The notes under the pieces are model-generated. The model searched no databases, was not told the origin of the DNA, and saw only the letters and a program-made list of their open reading frames with translations. Positions 9,647-19,593 of a stretch of 64,000 nucleotides of DNA are shown here, piece after piece (positions within the stretch are counted from its first letter, which is position 1; each line of letters starts with the position of its first letter). Origin of the DNA: Yersinia entomophaga (GTDB taxonomy: Bacteria; Pseudomonadota; Gammaproteobacteria; Enterobacterales; Enterobacteriaceae); NCBI RefSeq assembly GCF_001656035.1, contig NZ_CP010029.1, forward strand, positions 1,345,768 through 1,409,767, written 5' to 3'. Position numbers and translations under genes: made by a program.

Positions 9647-11683
9647 ATGTCTCGTGCTTCATCTACGTTGTTCCGTGCGTCATCGCTGAGTTTGGCTATC
9701 GCCTGCGCCATTCCTTCGCTGGCCTACGCCGCGCCTACCGCACCGAGCGAATCCGCTGCCACAACAGAAACAGCCAAGAAAAAAGCGGTCCATTCCAGTG
9801 AAACCATGACCGTTGTCGCCACGGGTAACCCGCGCAGTAGCTTTGACGCACCGATGATGGTGACGGTTATCGAAGGGGATTCGCCGCTCAGCCAGACGGC
9901 CAGCACCTCAGCCGATATGCTGCGTCGCGTGCCAGGCATCCTGATTTCAGGCACGGGACGTACTAACGGTCAGGACGTCAGCCTGCGCGGCTATAACCGT
10001 AACGGCGTATTGACACTGGTCGACGGCATCCGTCAAGGCACCGACACCGGCCATATCAATAGCACCTTCCTCGATCCTATGCTGGTCAAACAGATTGAAA
10101 TCGTGCGTGGCCCAGCGGCCATGCTATACGGCAGCGGCGCATTGGGTGGCGTAATCTCCTATCAAACCGTTGATGCCGCCGATCTGCTGGAGCCGGGTCA
10201 CAGTAGCGGTTACCGCGTATTTGGCTTAGGTGCCACCGGTGATCACAGCTTGGGCATGGGGGCTTCTGCCTTCGGTAAAACCGATGATTTGGACGGTTTG
10301 ATTTCCTTTGGCACTCGCGACGTAGGTAATCTTCGCCAAAGTAATGGTTTCAGCGCGCCCAATGACGAAGCGATTAGTAACGTTCTGGCAAAAGGCACCT
10401 GGATCATCGATGATAACCAGTCTCTGAGCACCAACCTGCGCTATTACAATAACCGCGCCCGGGAGCCAAAGAATCCCCAAACGCCCGCCGCTTCCGCCGG
10501 TAACCTGATGACCGACCGCTCGACCATTCAGCGCGATGCACAGTTGAGCTATAAGCTGCATCCGCAGGGTCAGAATTGGCTGGACGCCACGGCAACGGCC
10601 TACTACTCCGATGTCAATATTGATACCACCACCAGGGGCACCGGCTTTGAAGGCCGCGAGCAGAAAACCCACGGCGCGAAACTGGAAAATCGCACTCGCC
10701 TGTTCGCTGACAGCGCTGCATCGCACCTGTTGACCTACGGCACCGAAGCCTATCGTCAGGAACAAACGCCTAGCGGCGTCACCACCAGCTTCCCGCAGGC
10801 TAAAATCAACTTTGCTTCCGGCTGGGCGCAGGACGAAATTACTCTACGCGATCTGCCGGTGACCGTGCTGGCGGGTACGCGTTTCGACAGCTACAGTGCC
10901 AGCAGCCAAAGCAATGCCGATGTTGACGCAGATAAATGGTCGTCGCGCGGTGCTGTCACCGTAAACCCAACCGACTGGCTGATGGTTTTCGGCTCTTATG
11001 CCCAAGCCTTTCGCGCTCCTACAATGGGCGAAATATATAATGATTCCAAACACTTCTCGATGGGGCCATTTAATAACTATTGGAAACCCAATCCGAATCT
11101 GCGCCCCGAAAGCAATGCTACGCAGGAGTTCGGTTTTGGCCTGAACTTTGATGGCGTATTAGCCGAGAACGACAGCCTGAAATTCAAGGCCAGCTATTTT
11201 GATACGCAGGCCAAAGATAAAATTGAGATGAAAGTCGATAACCTCACGACCACCTCTATTAATATTCACCGCGCCAAAATATGGGGTTGGGATGCCACTA
11301 TGGATTACCAAACCGATTGGTTTAACTGGAATCTGGCCTATAACCGTACCCGTGGCAAAAATATGGATACCGGCGGATTCCTCGACAGCACCAATCCAGA
11401 CACCGTCACCAGCGCATTGGATATCCCGATTGCCTCGACAGGCTTCTCTGCGGGTTGGGTCGCCACTATGGTTGAACGTAACAATATCGTGACCCGCAAC
11501 ACCAAACAGCAAGCCGGTTACGGCGTCAATGATTTCTACATTAGCTATAAAGGCCGCGATCAGTTCAAAGGGGTGACGACCACCGCCGTGCTGGGTAACG
11601 CCTTCGATAAAGAGTATTACTCACCACAAGGTATTCCGCAGGATGGCCGCAACGCCAAACTGTTCGTTAGCTATCAATGGTAA
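9647..11683 (+). CDS. hemR: TonB-dependent hemin receptor HemR
   Basis: A 678-residue outer-membrane receptor that imports heme with TonB energy. A signal peptide covers about residues 1-28 (ending SLAYA before APTAPS), followed by a TonB-box-like ETMTVVATG, a plug domain (to about residue 190) and a beta-barrel ending in an aromatic residue (SYQW). The FRAP and NPNL motifs that mark heme receptors of the HemR/HmuR family are present, with a histidine (KHFS) between them as expected for heme binding. The ATG at 9647 follows a GGAG at good spacing; an in-frame start five codons upstream is less likely. It is second in the Fur-controlled operon. Confidence 0.95.
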   Translation: MSRASSTLFRASSLSLAIACAIPSLAYAAPTAPSESAATTETAKKKAVHSSETMTVVATGNPRSSFDAPMMVTVIEGDSPLSQTASTSADMLRRVPGILISGTGRTNGQDVSLRGYNRNGVLTLVDGIRQGTDTGHINSTFLDPMLVKQIEIVRGPAAMLYGSGALGGVISYQTVDAADLLEPGHSSGYRVFGLGATGDHSLGMGASAFGKTDDLDGLISFGTRDVGNLRQSNGFSAPNDEAISNVLAKGTWIIDDNQSLSTNLRYYNNRAREPKNPQTPAASAGNLMTDRSTIQRDAQLSYKLHPQGQNWLDATATAYYSDVNIDTTTRGTGFEGREQKTHGAKLENRTRLFADSAASHLLTYGTEAYRQEQTPSGVTTSFPQAKINFASGWAQDEITLRDLPVTVLAGTRFDSYSASSQSNADVDADKWSSRGAVTVNPTDWLMVFGSYAQAFRAPTMGEIYNDSKHFSMGPFNNYWKPNPNLRPESNATQEFGFGLNFDGVLAENDSLKFKASYFDTQAKDKIEMKVDNLTTTSINIHRAKIWGWDATMDYQTDWFNWNLAYNRTRGKNMDTGGFLDSTNPDTVTSALDIPIASTGFSAGWVATMVERNNIVTRNTKQQAGYGVNDFYISYKGRDQFKGVTTTAVLGNAFDKEYYSPQGIPQDGRNAKLFVSYQW

Positions 11684-11704
11684 TTCATACCCAGGTATGA
11701 ATTA
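11681..11704 (+). repeat. Perfect inverted repeat after hemR (first of two)
   Basis: TAATTCATAC (11681-11690) and GTATGAATTA (11695-11704) form a 10-bp stem with a CCAG loop, starting on the hemR stop codon. There is no T-run, so it looks like a transcript-stabilising or processing hairpin rather than a terminator. Confidence 0.7.
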
Positions 11705-11717
11705 CCCCGTCTAAATT

Positions 11718-11747
11718 ACCTGAGCCAGACTCGATTCTGGCTCAGGT
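11718..11747 (+). repeat. Perfect inverted repeat between hemR and hemS (second of two)
   Basis: ACCTGAGCCAGA (11718-11729) and TCTGGCTCAGGT (11736-11747) form a 12-bp stem just upstream of hemS. It is followed by ATTTCTC, so it may act as a partial terminator lowering expression of hemSTUV relative to hemR. Confidence 0.7.
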
Positions 11748-11769
11748 ATTTCTCAACAGGAGAGAATGA

Positions 11770-12828
11770 ATGTCAGCAATACTGTTTACCCAATATGAGC
11801 AAGCTAAACTCGACAATCCAGGCAAATTTGCACGCGATCTGGCAGAGATCCTTGGTATCAGCGAAGCGGAATTGACCCACGCTCGCGTAGGCCACGGTGC
11901 AGAGCGCCTGAAGGTGGATGCTCGGACTCTGCTGACCGAACTGGAAGCGGTTGGCGTGACCAAATCTATTACTCGCAATAACTACGCGGTACACGAGCAA
12001 ATGGGTCGTTACCAGAATCAGAGCCTGAACGGCCACGCCGGTTTGATCCTGAATCCGCGTGAGCTGGATCTGCGTCTGTTCCTCGGCCAATGGGATACCG
12101 TTTTCGCTCTGCGTGAAGCGACGAAGCACGGCGAACGCTTTAGCTTCCAGTTCTTTGATCTGCAAGGTAATGCGGTTCATAAAGTGTATAACACTGATGA
12201 GACCGACATGGCTGCATGGCATGCTTTGGTCGAGAAATACGGCACCGCTAACAACCCGGAGATCGTTATTCAGCCTAAGGCTGACTCCGCTGAAGTGACA
12301 CCGAATGACAATCATCAGCAAATCGATCAGGAATGGCGGGCAATGACCGACATTCACCAGTTCTTCCAGTTGCTGAAACGTAACAACCTGACGCGCCAGC
12401 AGGCTTTCCGCGCCGTCGGCGACGATTTGGCTTATCAGGTAGATAACAGTGCGCTGGAGCAAATCCTGAACGCGGCTAAAGAACAACAAAATGAAATCAT
12501 GATCTTTGTCGGCAACGGCGGCTGCGTGCAGATCTTCACCGGTCAGATTGAACGTGTCATGCCACACATTGAGAAAGAAGCGCCTTTCCAAGAATGGATT
12601 AACGTTTACAACCGTCGCTTCACCCTGCATTTGATTGCCAGCACTATTGCCGAAAGCTGGGTAACGCGAAAACCGACTAAAGACGGTTTCGTTACCAGTC
12701 TTGAACTGTTCGCCGCAGATGGCACCCAAATTGCGCAATTATTTGGTCAGCGCAGCGAAGGTCAGCCAGAGCAGAACCAATGGCGCGAGCAGATTGCCGC
12801 AGTGGCAACCAAGGACATCGCCGCATGA
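11770..12828 (+). CDS. hemS: Cytoplasmic hemin-degrading / heme transport protein HemS
   Basis: A 352-residue cytoplasmic protein of the HemS/ChuS/HmuS family, which receives heme from the importer and releases or degrades it. The protein is made of two homologous halves (about 1-175 and 190-345), as in the family. Conserved stretches include [18 protein letters not shown] in the first half and [13 protein letters not shown] with [10 protein letters not shown] in the second. A strong AGGAGA lies before the ATG. Its last codons overlap the start of hemT (ATGA), showing translational coupling. Confidence 0.94.
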   Translation: MSAILFTQYEQAKLDNPGKFARDLAEILGISEAELTHARVGHGAERLKVDARTLLTELEAVGVTKSITRNNYAVHEQMGRYQNQSLNGHAGLILNPRELDLRLFLGQWDTVFALREATKHGERFSFQFFDLQGNAVHKVYNTDETDMAAWHALVEKYGTANNPEIVIQPKADSAEVTPNDNHQQIDQEWRAMTDIHQFFQLLKRNNLTRQQAFRAVGDDLAYQVDNSALEQILNAAKEQQNEIMIFVGNGGCVQIFTGQIERVMPHIEKEAPFQEWINVYNRRFTLHLIASTIAESWVTRKPTKDGFVTSLELFAADGTQIAQLFGQRSEGQPEQNQWREQIAAVATKDIAA

Positions 12829-13643
12829 AAAACTGGCTTCTGACATTAACATTGGCGCTGCCACTGACCAGTGTCGCGGCCGACCGCATCGTTACCATCG
12901 GTGGCGATGTCTCTGAAATTACCTACGCCTTGGGCGTAGGTTCAAAAATGGTCGCCCGCGACAGTACCAGCCTGACCCCTGTAGCCATTCGCAGCCTACC
13001 GGACGTAGGTTATATGCGCCAACTCAATGCCGAAGGGATTCTGGCGATGCAGCCAACGCTGGTGCTTGCCAGCGAACTGGCTGAACCCTCTCTGGTGCTT
13101 AAACAGTTGACCGACAGCGGCGTGAAAGTGGTCACTATTCCCGGTGATACCACGCCAGAAGCCGTACCGGAAAAAATTGCCCTGATCGCCACTGCGGTCA
13201 ATCAGGCAGATAAAGGCCAGCAGCTTAGCCAAACTTATCTGCAAAAACTGGCCTCGGTTAACACTACCGCCCTGCCGGTCAAAATGCTGTTTGTGATGAG
13301 CCACGGTGGCGTTGCGCCTATGGCCGCTGGCCAGCAGACCGCTGCGGACGCGATGATTCGCGCTGCGGGTGCGCAAAATGCCATGCAGGGTTTTAACCGC
13401 TATCGCCCGCTGTCGCAGGAAGGCGTGATCGCCAGCGCACCGGATTTACTATTACTGACCACCGATGGCGTGAAATCCCTCGGCGGCCTCGATAAAGTCT
13501 GGCGGCTTCCCGGCCTGTCCTTAACGCCTGCCGGTAAACACAAGCGTGTGTTGATTCTAGATGATATGGCGCTGCTGGGCTTTGGCCTGGAAACGCCTAA
13601 TGTGCTGCTCAAGATACGCGCGGCGGCGGAGCAGAGTAAATGA
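12825..13643 (+). CDS. hemT: Periplasmic heme-binding protein HemT
   Basis: A 272-residue ABC-transporter solute-binding protein that carries heme from HemR to HemUV. A cleavable signal peptide (about residues 1-19, [19 protein letters not shown]) is followed by a BtuF/FhuD-type fold, with [17 protein letters not shown] at the mature N-terminus. The frame is open 15 codons upstream, but the ATG at 12825 gives a proper signal peptide and a 4-base overlap with hemS. It overlaps hemU in the same way. Confidence 0.93.
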   Translation: MKNWLLTLTLALPLTSVAADRIVTIGGDVSEITYALGVGSKMVARDSTSLTPVAIRSLPDVGYMRQLNAEGILAMQPTLVLASELAEPSLVLKQLTDSGVKVVTIPGDTTPEAVPEKIALIATAVNQADKGQQLSQTYLQKLASVNTTALPVKMLFVMSHGGVAPMAAGQQTAADAMIRAAGAQNAMQGFNRYRPLSQEGVIASAPDLLLLTTDGVKSLGGLDKVWRLPGLSLTPAGKHKRVLILDDMALLGFGLETPNVLLKIRAAAEQSK

Positions 13644-14644
13644 GACGATACTTGCCACCCGGTTATGCGCTGGGCGGCCTGCTGACGCTATTGGTTCTAC
13701 TGGCTCTGGGTTCCGCCAATATGGGGGCTTTAACGCTGTCGTTTCACACGCTGTGGAACAGCTCGCTGGACGACGCCTCTTGGCAGATTTGGCTGAATAT
13801 TCGCTTGCCTCGCGTACTGTTGGCTATCGTGGTGGGTTGTGCGCTGGCAACCTCAGGCGCAGTGATGCAAGGTTTGTTCCGCAACCCGCTGGCCGATCCC
13901 GGGTTACTGGGCATCAGCAGCGGCGCGGCGTTGTTCGTCGCTATGGTTATCGTTCTGCCTTTCAGTATTCCCAGCGTACTGGCTTTTTACGGGCATATTA
14001 TCGCCGCGTTTATCGGCAGTGTGCTAATTTCGCTGCTGATTTTCTCCCTCAGCCGCTTTGGCCACGGCAATCTGTCCCGATTGCTGTTGGCCGGTATCGC
14101 CATTAACGCGTTGTGCATGGCGGCAATTGGGGTTCTCAGCTATCTCAGCAGCGATCAACAGTTGCGTCAATTTACCCTATGGATGATGGGCAGCCTGAGT
14201 CAGGTTCAATGGCCAACCTTGCTGATCGCCGCTTCGTTAGTGCTGCCAGCCTGCGCTGCCACGCTATTCCAGGCGCGCAAACTCAATTTGCTGCAATTAG
14301 GTGACGAAGAGGCGCATTATCTTGGCGTTAACGTTAATCGCACTAAGCTATTGCTGTTACTCCTCAGCGCATTACTGGTAGGCGCCGCCGTGGCTTTGAG
14401 CGGCGTAATTGGCTTTATCGGTCTGGTGATCCCTCATCTGATTCGGATGCGTTTAGGTGCCGATCATCGCTGGCTGCTTCCCGGTGCGGCCTTGGGCGGA
14501 GCCTGTCTGCTGCTGACCGCCGATACTATCGCCCGCACTCTGGTTGCGCCTGCGGAAATGCCGGTAGGGTTGATTACCAGCCTGATCGGCGGCCCTTACT
14601 TCTTGTGGCTGGTATTACGTCAACCGGAGCGCGCCCGTGGATAA
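13640..14644 (+). CDS. hemU: Heme ABC transporter permease HemU
   Basis: A 334-residue FecCD-family inner-membrane permease with about nine to ten hydrophobic helices. Family signatures seen include [19 protein letters not shown] near the N-terminus, [12 protein letters not shown] at about residue 85, and [16 protein letters not shown] near residue 260, a region that contacts the ATPase. It starts in an ATGA overlap with hemT, and its last codons overlap hemV. It forms the membrane channel for heme with HemV. Confidence 0.94.
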   Translation: MRRYLPPGYALGGLLTLLVLLALGSANMGALTLSFHTLWNSSLDDASWQIWLNIRLPRVLLAIVVGCALATSGAVMQGLFRNPLADPGLLGISSGAALFVAMVIVLPFSIPSVLAFYGHIIAAFIGSVLISLLIFSLSRFGHGNLSRLLLAGIAINALCMAAIGVLSYLSSDQQLRQFTLWMMGSLSQVQWPTLLIAASLVLPACAATLFQARKLNLLQLGDEEAHYLGVNVNRTKLLLLLLSALLVGAAVALSGVIGFIGLVIPHLIRMRLGADHRWLLPGAALGGACLLLTADTIARTLVAPAEMPVGLITSLIGGPYFLWLVLRQPERARG

Positions 14645-15449
14645 TTCAGCGTACTCATCTCATTCGAATCAACCGCTATTACTGGATGCGCAAAGTCTGT
14701 GTTTCTCTTTAGGTGGACGTCAGCTCATTCAAGACGTGTCATTACAGATTCGCAGCGGCGAAATGGTCGCCATTATCGGCCCTAACGGGGCGGGCAAGTC
14801 CACGCTGATGCGATTGCTCACCGGCTATTTACCCGCCAGCAGCGGCGATTGCCATATGTTAGGCAAATCGCTGGCCAGTTGGCCACAGCAGCAATTGGCT
14901 AAAACCCGGGCAGTGATGCGCCAATACAGCGACCTGAAATTCCCGTTTAGCGTAGAAGAAGTGGTGACGATGGGGCGGACGCCCCACGGAAAACTACAGG
15001 AGCACGAGGCAGTACAACAGGTTATGGAACAAACCGGCTGTACCAGCCTGGCTAAACGCGATTATCGCCAGCTTTCCGGCGGTGAACAGCAGCGCGTTCA
15101 GCTAGCGCGCGTGCTGGCCCAGCTCTGGCAACGCGCGCCATCACCCCGCTGTTTGTTCCTCGATGAACCTACCTCGGCGCTGGATTTACACCACCAGCAA
15201 CACAGTTTGCGTTTGTTGCGGCAGCTCACGCAGGAACAACCGTTGTCGGTATGTTGTGTCCTGCATGATCTCAATTTGGCTGCGCTGTATGCCGATCGAA
15301 TTTTGCTGCTGCATCAAGGCCGATTGGTCGCCGCAGGTACGCCGCAGGACGTCCTGCATACTGACATACTAACCCGTTGGTATCAGGCGGATTTAGGCGT
15401 GTACAGTCATCCTGAAAATCAGTTGCCACAGGTTTATTTGCGACAGTAA
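14637..15449 (+). CDS. hemV: Heme ABC transporter ATP-binding protein HemV
   Basis: A 270-residue ABC ATPase. The Walker A motif GPNGAGKS is at residues 48-55, the signature LSGGEQQRV near residue 146, and Walker [12 protein letters not shown] near residue 176, followed by the switch histidine in VLHDLNLA. The start is GTG at 14637, inside the last codons of hemU. It powers HemU and is the last gene of the hem operon. Confidence 0.94.
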   Translation: MDNSAYSSHSNQPLLLDAQSLCFSLGGRQLIQDVSLQIRSGEMVAIIGPNGAGKSTLMRLLTGYLPASSGDCHMLGKSLASWPQQQLAKTRAVMRQYSDLKFPFSVEEVVTMGRTPHGKLQEHEAVQQVMEQTGCTSLAKRDYRQLSGGEQQRVQLARVLAQLWQRAPSPRCLFLDEPTSALDLHHQQHSLRLLRQLTQEQPLSVCCVLHDLNLAALYADRILLLHQGRLVAAGTPQDVLHTDILTRWYQADLGVYSHPENQLPQVYLRQ

Positions 15450-15464
15450 TCCCCTTCCCGTTAT

Positions 15465-15510
15465 CTAACCTGCGCATATGATTTTCAGAAACTCATACTG
15501 CGCAGGTTAG
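15465..15510 (+). terminator. Hairpin after hemV, candidate end of the hem operon
   Basis: CTAACCTGCGCA (15465-15476) and TGCGCAGGTTAG (15499-15510) form a perfect 12-bp stem with a 22-base loop, 15 bases after the hemV stop. The T-run is poor, so it may be a transcript-end or stabilising hairpin. Confidence 0.5.
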
Positions 15511-15651
15511 CTTAGATATTCGCAAGCCAACACCATTCCCCGTATGTGTTCAGATGATTTTTACCACACGTTTAAGGGGTAACGAATTAAAACTTAACGG
15601 TTAAAACCAAACGGGTAACGGTGTAACCGCCGCGTTGCAGATAAACAGGCA

Positions 15652-15691
15652 TAAAAAAACGGAGGCTAAGCGCTGCCACTTTGTCCTCCGT
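15652..15691 (-). terminator. Intrinsic terminator of selO
   Basis: On the minus strand ACGGAGG and CCTCCGT form a stem directly followed by TTTTTTTA. It lies about 50 bases after the selO stop and is the end of the lplA-selO transcript. Confidence 0.75.
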
Positions 15692-15738
15692 TCGACTCTC
15701 AACCGGCCATATTTGAAATATCCATATTCGCGGTTCTT

Positions 15739-17181
15739 CTAGCTGGAGCAGGATATCTCCAGATGCTTTCCCCAATCTGGCGGCAAAGCGGCCAGATCGT
15801 CATATTCGGCATTATCAGCAAATGGCCGTTGCAACGCCAAATGCAGCCTGTGCAACGCGCTGATATCGTCATTTTCTGCCAGCTCAATCGCTTGCTGAGC
15901 CAGATAATTACGTAAGATCAGCTTAGGATTCACTGACTTCATCGCCTGCTGCCGTTGAGCGTCATCAATAGTTTCTTGCTGTAGCCGCGTCCGATATTGC
16001 GAATACCATTTATCAAAGGCATCCCGATCGACAAAGTCATCCCGCAGTGGCGAATGAGCGGAAGATTGCTCCGTTTCACTGAGGCGACGGAACGTACGGG
16101 TGTAATCCTGTTTTTCTTTCATCATCAGACTCAATAAACCAGTCAACAAATCGTTATCCTGTTTATCGGTAGTGAAAAAACCCAGTTTGGCGCGCATTTG
16201 CTGCCCGTAGGCCGCCATCAACGCCGGTTCGTAGGCATCCAACGCCTGCTGTAGCTCTTCCGCCATCAGTAATCCGGATAGAGACTGCCCCAAACGATGT
16301 AAATTCCAGTAGGCCACCGCCGGTTGGTTATCAAAAGCATAGCGTCCCTGATGGTCGGTATGATTACAAATATAGTCCGGCTGGTAATCATCCAGAAAAC
16401 CGAACGGGCCATAATCCATGGTGATACCAAGAATTGACATATTGTCGGTATTCATTACACCGTGAGCAAAACCTACCGTTTGCCAGGACGCAATCATTCT
16501 CGCCGTGCGCTCTACCACGTCGGTGAACCAAGCCAGATAAGGCCTGGCTTCGTCAGCTAAATTCGGCCAATGGCGGGCAATGACGTAATCAGCCAATTGT
16601 TTAACCTGTACTGGCTGCTGGCGATAATAGAAATGTTCGAAATGACCGAAACGAACATGACTTTCCGCCACTCGCAACAACATCGCACCGCGCTCAGGCT
16701 GCTCACGGAATACCGGATTCTCGCTGGTCACAATGGTTAGTGCACGACTGCTGGCAATCCCTAAATGATGCAGCGCTTCAGAGGCCAGAAACTCACGCAC
16801 TACCGAGCGCAACACCGCCCGCCCATCTCCCATGCGCGAATAAGGCGTCAGCCCCGCGCCTTTCAGGTGCCAATCCAGCTGACGACCATCGCTCAGTTGC
16901 TGTTCACCGAGCAAAATCCCCCGACCATCACCCAGTTGTCCCGCCCATACGCCGAACTGATGACCGCTATATACCTGAGCCAGCGGATCCATTCCCGGCA
17001 GCAATTGTTCCCCGGCCCAAACCTTGGCTTTATCACCGGAGAACCAACTGTCATCCAGCTCAAGTTCTGCTGCCAGCGATGCGCTGTGATACAGCAAACG
17101 CGCGCCTTTTAACGGTGTTGGCCGCAAACGGGTATAAAATCCGGGCAACGCCCGGCCATAGCTGTTATCAAAATCCGGCAT
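15739..17181 (-). CDS. selO: Protein adenylyltransferase SelO (YdiU)
   Basis: A 480-residue pseudokinase that transfers AMP from ATP to serine, threonine or tyrosine of target proteins, linked to redox stress in E. coli. Visible family motifs: glycine-rich [10 protein letters not shown] (85-93), the nucleotide-binding lysine in HLKGAG (105-110), NTDNMSILG (244-252) and [11 protein letters not shown] (from 256). The protein ends in SCSS, where the cysteine replaces the selenocysteine of eukaryotic SelO. The ATG overlaps the lplA stop by one base (TAATG), so the two genes are translationally coupled. Confidence 0.95.
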   Translation of the reverse strand: MPDFDNSYGRALPGFYTRLRPTPLKGARLLYHSASLAAELELDDSWFSGDKAKVWAGEQLLPGMDPLAQVYSGHQFGVWAGQLGDGRGILLGEQQLSDGRQLDWHLKGAGLTPYSRMGDGRAVLRSVVREFLASEALHHLGIASSRALTIVTSENPVFREQPERGAMLLRVAESHVRFGHFEHFYYRQQPVQVKQLADYVIARHWPNLADEARPYLAWFTDVVERTARMIASWQTVGFAHGVMNTDNMSILGITMDYGPFGFLDDYQPDYICNHTDHQGRYAFDNQPAVAYWNLHRLGQSLSGLLMAEELQQALDAYEPALMAAYGQQMRAKLGFFTTDKQDNDLLTGLLSLMMKEKQDYTRTFRRLSETEQSSAHSPLRDDFVDRDAFDKWYSQYRTRLQQETIDDAQRQQAMKSVNPKLILRNYLAQQAIELAENDDISALHRLHLALQRPFADNAEYDDLAALPPDWGKHLEISCSS

Positions 17182-18197
17182 TACATCAGTTCCTCAACCA
17201 GCCAACGGCGTAGTTCAACTAATTCAGCCTGTGAATCAGGGAAATCAGCGATCAGCGTCTGACATAGGGCGTCCACCGCTTCAGGACGATAAGCTACACC
17301 CGGTAACCGTTCGGCCAATGTTTCCAGCGGGGTTGGATTCAGGCTATCGGTAAATACTTGGCTGCGTTCGATAGAACCTCGCAATACATCTAAATGCACT
17401 TCAACACCGCCCCACTGAAAACGAGTGTCCATTTGATGATTAAAGGCTGGCGCCTGGCCAAAATTCCATTCCCAGCTACTTTGGCGGGCAAACTGCTCGC
17501 TAAAGCCGGGTAAATCCGGCAAGGCTAGTGGAGAAATAATTTCTGCCTGCGCCCGTTCGTCGTAGTAATCAAAGTAGGATTGCTCTATGGCTCTGCAAAT
17601 CTGCTCATGATCGATACCCGGTATCAGCTCGACCAGATTGGCGACCCGCGACCGAACCGAAGCAATGCCTTTCGCCTGTAGTTTCTTAGGATCGGGATTA
17701 AGATAATCAACCAGACGCCCTAAATTGGCGTTTATCAATAAGGTACCATGATGGAAGCCGCGATCTTTGGTTTCCCGATAAGCAGAGCCAGAAACTTTAC
17801 GCTCGCCACCTTCCGTGACAACGACCAGATCATTACGACCAGAAGCCGTGGCGTCGATCCCCAATGTCTTGAGGGCATTAAGAATAATTTGAGTGGAAAC
17901 CGTTTTATCGTATTCAGGTTTGCCTGCCATAAAGGTAAAGCAGGTGTTGCCCAAATCGTGGAATACCGCCCCACCGCCGCTGCTGCGACGCGCCAGTTTA
18001 ATACCGTCTTCAGCCATACGCCGCGTATTACACTCTTTCCACGGATTCTGAGCGCGACCAATGACAATGGTATTATCGTTTCGCCAGAGAAAAAGTACCC
18101 GCTGATCCGGCGACATTTGGCGGAAAATACAGTCCTCTACAGCCAGATTAAACCAAGGATCATAGGAATCAGAAATGAATAAACGAAGGGATGGCAT
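17181..18197 (-). CDS. lplA: Lipoate-protein ligase A
   Basis: A 338-residue cytoplasmic ligase that activates free lipoate with ATP and attaches it to E2 and H proteins of 2-oxoacid dehydrogenases and the glycine cleavage system. The N-terminal catalytic domain has [15 protein letters not shown] from residue 70 and the catalytic lysine at about 134 (in ERKVSGSAY). A C-terminal accessory domain (about 250-338) completes the E. coli-type two-domain form, and the length equals E. coli LplA. It is the first gene of a two-gene unit with selO. Confidence 0.95.
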   Translation of the reverse strand: MPSLRLFISDSYDPWFNLAVEDCIFRQMSPDQRVLFLWRNDNTIVIGRAQNPWKECNTRRMAEDGIKLARRSSGGGAVFHDLGNTCFTFMAGKPEYDKTVSTQIILNALKTLGIDATASGRNDLVVVTEGGERKVSGSAYRETKDRGFHHGTLLINANLGRLVDYLNPDPKKLQAKGIASVRSRVANLVELIPGIDHEQICRAIEQSYFDYYDERAQAEIISPLALPDLPGFSEQFARQSSWEWNFGQAPAFNHQMDTRFQWGGVEVHLDVLRGSIERSQVFTDSLNPTPLETLAERLPGVAYRPEAVDALCQTLIADFPDSQAELVELRRWLVEELM

Positions 18198-18213
18198 AAA
18201 GGGCTCCGCACCA

Positions 18214-18252
18214 AAATAAACAGCCGTTAAGATAACACAGTTGCGGCTGTTT
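18214..18252 (-). terminator. Intrinsic terminator of nlpC
   Basis: AAACAGCCG (18218-18226) and CGGCTGTTT (18244-18252) form a 9-bp stem. On the minus strand it is followed by TATTTTGG, just after the nlpC stop. Confidence 0.65.
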
Positions 18253-18260
18253 ATCGGCGG

Positions 18261-18725
18261 TTAGATGCGGCGCGCCTGCCAGTAAACGCGTTTCCAGTAC
18301 ACGTTTTCTAACGAAGAACGGATGACGCCTTTACTGGTGGATGCGTGAATGAATTCATCATTAGTATCGTAAATACCAACGTGCAATCCATTCCCTCCAC
18401 TGCCCGTTTTGAAGAACACTAAATCTCCCGGCATCAGCTCATCGCGAGAGACTTTGGTACCCAGACTGGTTTGTGCTTCAGTGGTTCGGGGCAACTGCAT
18501 ATCAAAACGATCGCGGAAAGTGCGATAGACAAAGCCGGAGCAATCGACGCCGCGCTGGTCCATTCCGCCATATTGGTAAGGCGTACCCTGCCATTGACGC
18601 AATTGCTCTTTTAACTGTGCGACCACCACAATCGGGTCAGATAGGTGTCCGCTGGGTGCCGGAGCTCTGCTACTACACCCGGCAAGAATAAGACAGGCCA
18701 GAAAAATCCAAAAACGCATCCGCAT
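18261..18725 (-). CDS. nlpC: NlpC/P60 family lipoprotein peptidase
   Basis: A 154-residue lipoprotein with the same length and close similarity to E. coli NlpC. The signal peptide ends in a LAGC lipobox with lipidated Cys17. The NlpC/P60 cysteine-peptidase domain follows, with catalytic Cys62 in GVDCSGF, a histidine in GLHVGIY and the FIHAST stretch. It probably cleaves within peptidoglycan stem peptides. I chose the ATG at 18725 (MRMRFWIF), behind GAGA, over a longer open frame that would bury the signal peptide. In E. coli nlpC lies directly downstream of btuD; here the arn operon separates them. Confidence 0.93.
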   Translation of the reverse strand: MRMRFWIFLACLILAGCSSRAPAPSGHLSDPIVVVAQLKEQLRQWQGTPYQYGGMDQRGVDCSGFVYRTFRDRFDMQLPRTTEAQTSLGTKVSRDELMPGDLVFFKTGSGGNGLHVGIYDTNDEFIHASTSKGVIRSSLENVYWKRVYWQARRI

Positions 18726-18871
18726 AGATCTCTCACCGAATAATAAGCCCGGTTGGCTTTCCTTGAGCGGAAACCATAAGAAAACCAAGCTATCATGCTG
18801 AATTCATCTGGCTAATCTATATTTCGTGCGCGCAAAAAACAAGTTATCTGAATAAGATAATAGTGCTAAAG

Positions 18872-19252
18872 CTATTTAATCGGCTTCGAATGTATTAACC
18901 AAACGCCAAACAGGATAATGGCGGCTCCCAGGGTCTTTAATAACGTGGCGCTTTCGTGGAACCAAGGCAAAGTCACCGCCGCCAGATAAACCAGCGCATA
19001 ACTAATACTTAAGAGTGGATAAGCCTGATTTAATGGCAAATAACGCAAAGCGAAGAACCAGCACAGCATCGAAAGCGCATAGCCGAATAAACCCGCAGTG
19101 ACGGCGGCAAGTGGCGACAGATGATCGGTGAAGAATTGCAGATCCATGCCAGCCCAGCTAATCAGCGGTAAGTGAATCACACCCCATTTCAGTAATAGCT
19201 GCGCCAACGTCACCAACAGCACGCTACCTATTCCCCAACCGTAACCTTTCAT
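18872..19252 (-). CDS. arnF: Undecaprenyl-phosphate-Ara4N flippase subunit ArnF
   Basis: A 126-residue EmrE-like inner-membrane protein with four hydrophobic segments. It forms with ArnE the carrier that flips undecaprenyl-phosphate 4-amino-4-deoxy-L-arabinose to the periplasmic face. The sequence resembles Yersinia ArnF (MKGYGWG start, [12 protein letters not shown] core). The ATG at 19252 overlaps the arnE stop (ATGA). It is the last gene of the arn operon. Confidence 0.92.
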   Translation of the reverse strand: MKGYGWGIGSVLLVTLAQLLLKWGVIHLPLISWAGMDLQFFTDHLSPLAAVTAGLFGYALSMLCWFFALRYLPLNQAYPLLSISYALVYLAAVTLPWFHESATLLKTLGAAIILFGVWLIHSKPIK

Positions 19253-19593
19253 CGCGGCAAACTCATCAGCAAAATACCCAACATAATGGCGACAATACCT
19301 AGCCAATGGCGCAAGCCAACGGCTTCACCGAAGAAAAAGCGTGATGCCAGCGTAACCAAGACAAAATTAAAACTGAGCATAGGGTAAGCGATGCTTAAAG
19401 GCAGGTGTTGCAGCAGCCGAAGCCACAGCAACATCCCCAATCCGAGCAACAGCACCGCCGTAGCTAGCCACCTAAAGGTGTGAGTACGACGGCTCGGTTG
19501 TTCTGTAGCCCAAATCTGAGCCGCCTGCTTTTGACATAGCTGTCCGGCGCAGGTCAGCAGACTCACCATCAATAACAGCAGGTAACTCATCAT
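19249..19593 (-). CDS. arnE: Undecaprenyl-phosphate-Ara4N flippase subunit ArnE
   Basis: A 114-residue, four-helix EamA/EmrE-like inner-membrane protein and partner of ArnF. The N-terminus ([18 protein letters not shown]) and the [15 protein letters not shown] segment closely match Yersinia ArnE. It overlaps arnT upstream and arnF downstream by four bases each. Confidence 0.93.
   Translation of the reverse strand: MMSYLLLLMVSLLTCAGQLCQKQAAQIWATEQPSRRTHTFRWLATAVLLLGLGMLLWLRLLQHLPLSIAYPMLSFNFVLVTLASRFFFGEAVGLRHWLGIVAIMLGILLMSLPR

Noticed and set aside
10226..10765. A 179-codon leftward open frame
   Set aside because: It is antisense to hemR, with no recognisable domain.
11773..12738. A 321-codon leftward open frame
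   Set aside because: It is antisense to hemS, which is clearly the real gene.
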